Shown: one piece after another, positions 33,448 to 36,922 of the stretch
How positions within the stretch are numbered: the first letter of the stretch is position 1
Layout: the number at the start of each line of letters is the position of its first letter
NCBI GenBank assembly: GCA_009694435.1
Contig: SHUY01000010.1
Span: forward strand, 1-36,922
Length of the DNA: 36,922 nt
Direction of reading: 5' to 3'
DNA from: Acidimicrobiia bacterium
Lineage (GTDB): Bacteria > Actinomycetota > Acidimicrobiia > IMCC26256 > PALSA-555
Program-made: the position numbers and the translations under genes
The notes under the pieces: model-generated
What the model saw: the letters and a program-made list of their open reading frames with translations, nothing else
Told to the model about the DNA's origin: nothing
Database searches by the model: none

Positions 33448-35091
33448 TTACCAACCGGGGTTGCAGTAGAGCAGTTTGTTAGGCGTTCCCGCAGGAATGT
33501 CGGTCAATGCGTTGGCGGTAGCTGCGTTGGTTAGTCCTGCGGTTACTTGCCCCGGAGTAGAACCAGGGAACTTGGCCAGATAGCGAGCCGCACAACCAGC
33601 TACGTGGGGTGAAGACATTGATGTTCCACTCATGGTCGCACTAGCAGTATTTGATGTGTAGTAGGCCGAAAGGATCGAACTACCTGGGGCCATGATGTCA
33701 ACGCAAGTTCCCCAACTCGAAAACGACGAGCGGGCATCCGTAATGGTGGTTGATCCGACGGTGATGGCGTTCGTTGCTCGGGCCGGTGATTGAAAGCAGG
33801 CGTCAAAGTTGCTGTTTCCCGCCGAAACCGAAACCGAAATCCCGTCGGCGACCAGAGCTTCGATAGCCGAGTCCAAGAACGAACTAGCCCCGCCACCCAA
33901 ACTGAAGTTTGCTACTGCGGACCTAGTGGTGTGGTGGGCGATTACCGAATCGGCCGCAGCCACAATGCCCGAAGTTGATCCCGACCCCGAACAACTCAAC
34001 ACTCGAACGGCATACAGCGTTACTCCGGGGGCCACGCCGTAGTCCTTACCGCCCACTGTGCCCGCGGTGTGAGTGCCGTGACCATGGCAGTCCACCGAAC
34101 TTGTGTGGCCGCTGATTTCGTCAAACTGAGGATCACAAACCGCTCGGCCTTCGAATTGATTGTGCGAGCAGCGAATGCCGGTATCAAAGATGTAGGCATC
34201 AACGCCGGTCCCCGACGAGGTGAGGCAGTTGGTCTGGCCGGTGTTGACTCCCCACGGACCAATTTGGTCAACGCGGTCAATTCCCCAGAGGTTTGTATTC
34301 CACGATGCCAAAGTTCGACACGTTTGTGCTGGCTCCGCAGGCGGAGCAGTAGTAGTGGTAGTGGGCGCAGTAGTGGGCGCAGTAGTGGTGGGCGGTGGGG
34401 TTGGAGTGGGCTTGGGTCCACAAGCCGCGGCAATAAAAGCCAAACTCGCGATAGCAATTACCCCTTTACGGCGACCTGCGCCTACCAACACCACACCAGT
34501 TACGGCGGCGATACCGGCGACTACGAGCAACCAGAGAACAAGATTATTAGATCCCGAGTTACTAGAGGTTGAGTTCAAGTTGACGCCTTGGGCTCCAAGG
34601 GCAAAAATTGTGGGGTCGGCTTCCACCGCTACTACTCCGGGCTGAGTGACAAGCCAGTCGATTTGGCTGCTGCTTAGATCGGCGGAGAACCCGGGGAAAA
34701 CTTTCTCGTATTCGTTGGTGATGTCGCCTCCCGCCACTGCGAGTTCGCCGGCGAGAGTATCGGCAGTGGCGTCAGTGGCTAAACGCACAATTACCGGAAC
34801 ATCGGTTTCTGTCGGAGTGGCGATCGGCGCAATATCGATGGGCGCTTCGACGACAGGTTCAACCCCAGGAACCGCGGGAGTCTCAATCGGAGGTATTTCT
34901 GCGACGGGAGTTTCAATCGGAGCGGTCGTAGGTGGAGTCTCGGTCTCTGCGTCGGCGCTAGGAGCAACGAATGCCCCCACCAGCGATGCTCCCGCGAGGG
35001 CGAAAGCGGCTACCGCTCCCATGAGGCGCCGACGGCTAAGGGGCGACGCAGTGGAATTTACGGATTGATTTTTGCTGCTTTGAGTTATCAT
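33448..35091 (-). CDS. Subtilisin-like S8 protease with internal membrane segment and lipobox-like motif
   Basis: From ATG 35091, 547 residues; a TTG at 35136 would add 15. Positions below count from that TTG. A signal region with a Tat-like SRRRLMG and a long hydrophobic run is at 34-63. A Pro/Thr/Glu-rich linker follows, then an I9-like propeptide (about 112-178). Unusually, a hydrophobic helix (199-219) ending GRRKG, a second hydrophobic run and the lipobox-like IAAAC (C239) come next, with a Pro/Thr linker. The catalytic domain (about 272-562) has D318 (FDTG), H353 (HGHGTH), oxyanion N441 and S506 (SGTSMSSP), plus several Cys. It is probably an extracellular, cell-anchored protease. Divergent from an ECF sigma gene. 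Confidence 0.9.
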   Translation of the reverse strand: MITQSSKNQSVNSTASPLSRRRLMGAVAAFALAGASLVGAFVAPSADAETETPPTTAPIETPVAEIPPIETPAVPGVEPVVEAPIDIAPIATPTETDVPVIVRLATDATADTLAGELAVAGGDITNEYEKVFPGFSADLSSSQIDWLVTQPGVVAVEADPTIFALGAQGVNLNSTSSNSGSNNLVLWLLVVAGIAAVTGVVLVGAGRRKGVIAIASLAFIAAACGPKPTPTPPPTTTAPTTAPTTTTTAPPAEPAQTCRTLASWNTNLWGIDRVDQIGPWGVNTGQTNCLTSSGTGVDAYIFDTGIRCSHNQFEGRAVCDPQFDEISGHTSSVDCHGHGTHTAGTVGGKDYGVAPGVTLYAVRVLSCSGSGSTSGIVAAADSVIAHHTTRSAVANFSLGGGASSFLDSAIEALVADGISVSVSAGNSNFDACFQSPARATNAITVGSTTITDARSSFSSWGTCVDIMAPGSSILSAYYTSNTASATMSGTSMSSPHVAGCAARYLAKFPGSTPGQVTAGLTNAATANALTDIPAGTPNKLLYCNPGW

Positions 35092-35196
35092 GCTTTGGGT
35101 ATCGGAAAGAACGCCGAAGTGTTTCGCTAAAAGCAATATTCATTCCCTGCTCGCCCCAGTAGCGATCTCGGCCTTATCTGGTATGGGCTATGGTTT

Positions 35197-35214
35197 GAGC
35201 CCCTCCGGGGGCTC
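35197..35214. other. Hairpin in the subtilase/sigma factor divergent gap
   Basis: A perfect 7-bp stem, GAGCCCC (35197-35203) and GGGGCTC (35208-35214), with loop TCCG, in the ~200-base region between the divergent genes. No T run follows on either side. It could be a leader structure or a protein-binding inverted repeat. I found no convincing sigma-70 or ECF-type promoter in this gap. Confidence 0.4.
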
Positions 35215-35297
35215 TAGCGTGGTGTTTGGTGTAGCCCGGCTAACGACTGAGGCGCTAATGGAGTATTCAACCGCAACTACGGCCGAGAAAGGTGTCA

Positions 35298-35867
35298 GTG
35301 CTCGGAGACAACTTCGCTCGCACGCTTGCTCAAGTTCGTAACGGCGACGAGGCTGCGTTCGCGGCCCTTTACCGAGCCCACAACCCTGCTCTCGCGGGGT
35401 TTTTGCGTCGTCGGTCAATCACCGCCGCCGAAGACTTGGCCTCCGAAACTTGGATTGGAGTAGCCCGCGGCCTTGAACGCTTCGAGGGCGAGGAATCTGA
35501 TTTTCAGCGTTGGTTGTTTACTATTGCTCGGCGGCGTTTGGTTGATCACATCCGAAAAGTCAAACGTAGCCCCGAGACCACCGCTCTCGCGGTTGACCTA
35601 TCGGGCGGGGGCGACCCGCTTGAGTCGGTACTTAGCGGAGAGTTGGGCGCCGCGGCATTGATCGCGATCGAGCAGTTGCCCCCCGCCCAAGCCGAGGCCG
35701 TTCGGTTGCGCATTATTGGCGACCTCGACGTGGCGGCCACCGCTGCGGCCATGGGTCGCTCAGCCACCGCGGTCCGAATTTTATGTCACCGCGGACTCAA
35801 GGCTTTAGCCGAAATCATGGGTTCTGAGGGAAACAAACCGCACAATTCGACGATAGGGAAAGTATGA
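35298..35867 (+). CDS. ECF-type RNA polymerase sigma factor
   Basis: Sigma-70 region 2 is visible as DEAAFAALYRAHNPALAGFL, ETWIGVARGLERFEG and FQRWLFTIARRRLVDHIRK. Region 4 is IEQLPPAQAEAVRLRIIGDL with the helix-turn-helix VAATAAAMGRSATAVRILCH. The two are joined by a variable linker and region 3 is absent. GTG 35298, five bases after AAAGG, gives 189 residues; GTG 35292 is a possible alternative. The stop overlaps the next gene by an ATGA, the usual arrangement of a sigma factor with its membrane partner. It probably controls an envelope or surface response. Confidence 0.93.
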   Translation: MLGDNFARTLAQVRNGDEAAFAALYRAHNPALAGFLRRRSITAAEDLASETWIGVARGLERFEGEESDFQRWLFTIARRRLVDHIRKVKRSPETTALAVDLSGGGDPLESVLSGELGAAALIAIEQLPPAQAEAVRLRIIGDLDVAATAAAMGRSATAVRILCHRGLKALAEIMGSEGNKPHNSTIGKV

Positions 35868-36922
35868 ATTGGATTTGGTCGCGCGCTAAACACCGCGGCG
35901 CTAACGAAATCGATGAAGCGGCACTGCGGGGCGACGTCGCGGGAGCGTCCGCCGATCTCCGCCTAGTGGCCGAGGCCGCGGCTGAGTTGCGGGCGGCTCA
36001 AGCTGCCGTGGAGCCAGTCGACCCACCCGCCGATCTAGTTCGTCAATTCCGAGCCGCATTAGCCCCAGTGGCCGCGAGTTCGGCCACTGCTTCAGAAAAA
36101 CCTTTATCTTCTAAGCGCCATTCGCCGCTACGGCCAATTGTGGTGCTGGCTTCGGCCGCGGTAATTTTTGTGGGCGCCGGTGGCGCATTGGCGGCCACCG
36201 GTTCGCTACCCAACGCGCTACAGGCGCCGGTGTCTGACGTCGTGGGGGTAGTCGGTATTTCTATTCCTGACGCCAACGATTCGTTACCAACGGGCGAATT
36301 AGCTGATCCCGCACCCAGCGATCCCGCACCCAGCGATCCGAAGTCATCGGAAGGTAATTCTGGCCGTCCTTTGCGCGAAGACTCCGGTCTTGATCCTAAA
36401 GTCGAAGTCGAAGTAGCAGCTTTTCAAGACTGGTGTGGGAATCGGGGCAATAAGCTGTCAACCAAAATTAATTTGGCGACTATGAGTCAGGCGTGTACTG
36501 ATCTAGTCGAGGTAGCCGACAACCCGGCGGCGATTACCGCAGTTTTGACTAATTTTAAAGCCGTTTACGCTGAGATTGAGAAGTTCATACCCAAGAAGTG
36601 GATGGGTGAGTTAATGGCAGTTAGTGACCCTCCGAAGCCCCGCGGTAAAAATTCAGATTTGGAAAAAACTCCCGCTCCTCCGACGCCAACCACCCGGGTC
36701 CGCACTACCACCACCACCCGACCTCCGACGCCAACCACCCGGGTCCGCACTACCACCACCACCCGACCTCCGACGCCAACCACCCAGGCCCGCACAACCG
36801 CTACCACCCGACCTCCGACGCCAACCACCCAGGCCCGCACAACCGCTACCACTCAGGCCCGCACAACCGCTACCACTCAGGCCCGCACAACCGCTACCAC
36901 TCAGGCCCGCACAACCGCTACC
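35864..36922 (+). CDS. Single-pass membrane protein, candidate anti-sigma factor, with Thr/Pro repeat tail (partial)
   Basis: An open frame of 353 codons with no stop before the right edge. The N-terminal ~85 residues are predicted cytoplasmic, Ala-rich and helical (ALRGDVAGASADLRLVAEAA). One membrane helix is at about 91-111 (PIVVLASAAVIFVGAGGALA). LAATGSLPNALQAPVSD and VVGVVGISIP after it resemble the juxtamembrane part of actinobacterial anti-sigma-like proteins. An extracellular domain with C191 and C211 follows, then from residue 272 a Thr/Pro/Arg repeat. There is no zinc-type HxxxCxxC motif. The role of anti-sigma factor is inferred from the ATGA overlap with the sigma gene and the topology. 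Confidence 0.75.
   Translation, partial: MNWIWSRAKHRGANEIDEAALRGDVAGASADLRLVAEAAAELRAAQAAVEPVDPPADLVRQFRAALAPVAASSATASEKPLSSKRHSPLRPIVVLASAAVIFVGAGGALAATGSLPNALQAPVSDVVGVVGISIPDANDSLPTGELADPAPSDPAPSDPKSSEGNSGRPLREDSGLDPKVEVEVAAFQDWCGNRGNKLSTKINLATMSQACTDLVEVADNPAAITAVLTNFKAVYAEIEKFIPKKWMGELMAVSDPPKPRGKNSDLEKTPAPPTPTTRVRTTTTTRPPTPTTRVRTTTTTRPPTPTTQARTTATTRPPTPTTQARTTATTQARTTATTQARTTATTQARTTAT
36677..36922 (+). repeat. Tandem coding repeat, 45-base units changing to 24-base units
   Basis: Units 1 and 2 (36677-36721, 36722-36766) are identical 45-mers encoding PPTPTTRVRTTTTTR. Unit 3 (36767-36811) is a variant encoding PPTPTTQARTTATTR. Unit 4 (from 36812) passes into a 24-base unit encoding TQARTTAT: one copy at 36827-36850 begins with ACC, and three copies with ACT lie at 36851-36874, 36875-36898 and 36899-36922. 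The array is cut by the window edge, so its total length is unknown. All units keep the reading frame. Confidence 0.95.

Noticed and set aside
35092-35136. TTG at 35136 as the start of the subtilase
   Set aside because: ATG at 35091 is a better start codon and gives a conventional signal peptide. The TTG start cannot be excluded, since an AGGGA lies upstream of it.
36565-36852. Minus-strand open frame rich in Val and Gly opposite the repeat
   Set aside because: It is the antisense reading of the Thr/Pro repeat; its repetitiveness comes from the plus-strand coding repeat.
36677-36922. Regular repeats at the right edge suggestive of a CRISPR array
   Set aside because: The units are directly adjacent with no unique spacers, keep the reading frame and encode a Thr/Pro stalk.

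Overview
The window is a chromosomal segment of an actinobacterium. The gene order tuf-rpsJ // rplC to rplO-secY-adk-map-infA-rpmJ-rpsM-rpsK-rpsD-rpoA-rplQ-truA, then rplM-rpsI-glmM, a CIRCE-controlled groES and many GTG starts all fit that phylum. Moderate GC content, a very long GlmS-like protein and the glmM-glmS-acpS-nnr-CBS-alr-tsaEB-rimI-tsaD-groES order make an Acidimicrobiia-like lineage my best guess. That placement is inference from memory, not from a search. I see no tRNA, rRNA, CRISPR array, insertion sequence or phage gene.

Region 1 (1-17014) is the translation super-operon. The end of tuf and rpsJ come first. A 210-base gap with hairpins follows, then an unbroken S10-spc-alpha cluster whose genes mostly touch or overlap by 1-4 bases. 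A probable promoter (TTGGGC, 18-base spacer, TAAGGT) starts a second unit at infA. infA appears to begin with a CTG codon. rplV has a lysine-, alanine- and threonine-rich histone-H1-like tail built from DNA repeats, whereas L3 and S3 carry acidic tails.

Region 2 (17011-18516, minus strand) is one phosphodiesterase of the alkaline phosphatase superfamily. Its conserved blocks appear in circularly permuted order. Its stop codon overlaps that of truA tail to tail.

Region 3 (18551-33412) begins with a promoter of the same design as that of infA and runs on one strand: rplM, rpsI, glmM, a 1143-residue GlmS-like protein, acpS, nnr, a CBS protein, alr, an alpha/beta hydrolase, a P1-family peptidase, family 4 uracil-DNA glycosylase, tsaE, tsaB, rimI and tsaD. 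Tight overlaps suggest one long operon linking ribosome assembly, amino-sugar and D-alanine supply for the wall, metabolite repair, base-excision repair and t6A tRNA modification. groES follows with its own promoter and a perfect CIRCE operator, without groEL, and ends at a strong hairpin terminator shared with the converging subtilase gene.

Region 4 (33448-36922) is an envelope-related module: a subtilisin-like protease with an unusual internal membrane segment and lipobox-like motif, divergent from an ECF sigma factor gene that overlaps a membrane protein gene (possible anti-sigma factor). The latter runs off the window inside a threonine/proline-rich tandem repeat. The most unusual items are the enlarged GlmS, the permuted phosphodiesterase, the composite subtilase and the CTG start of infA.
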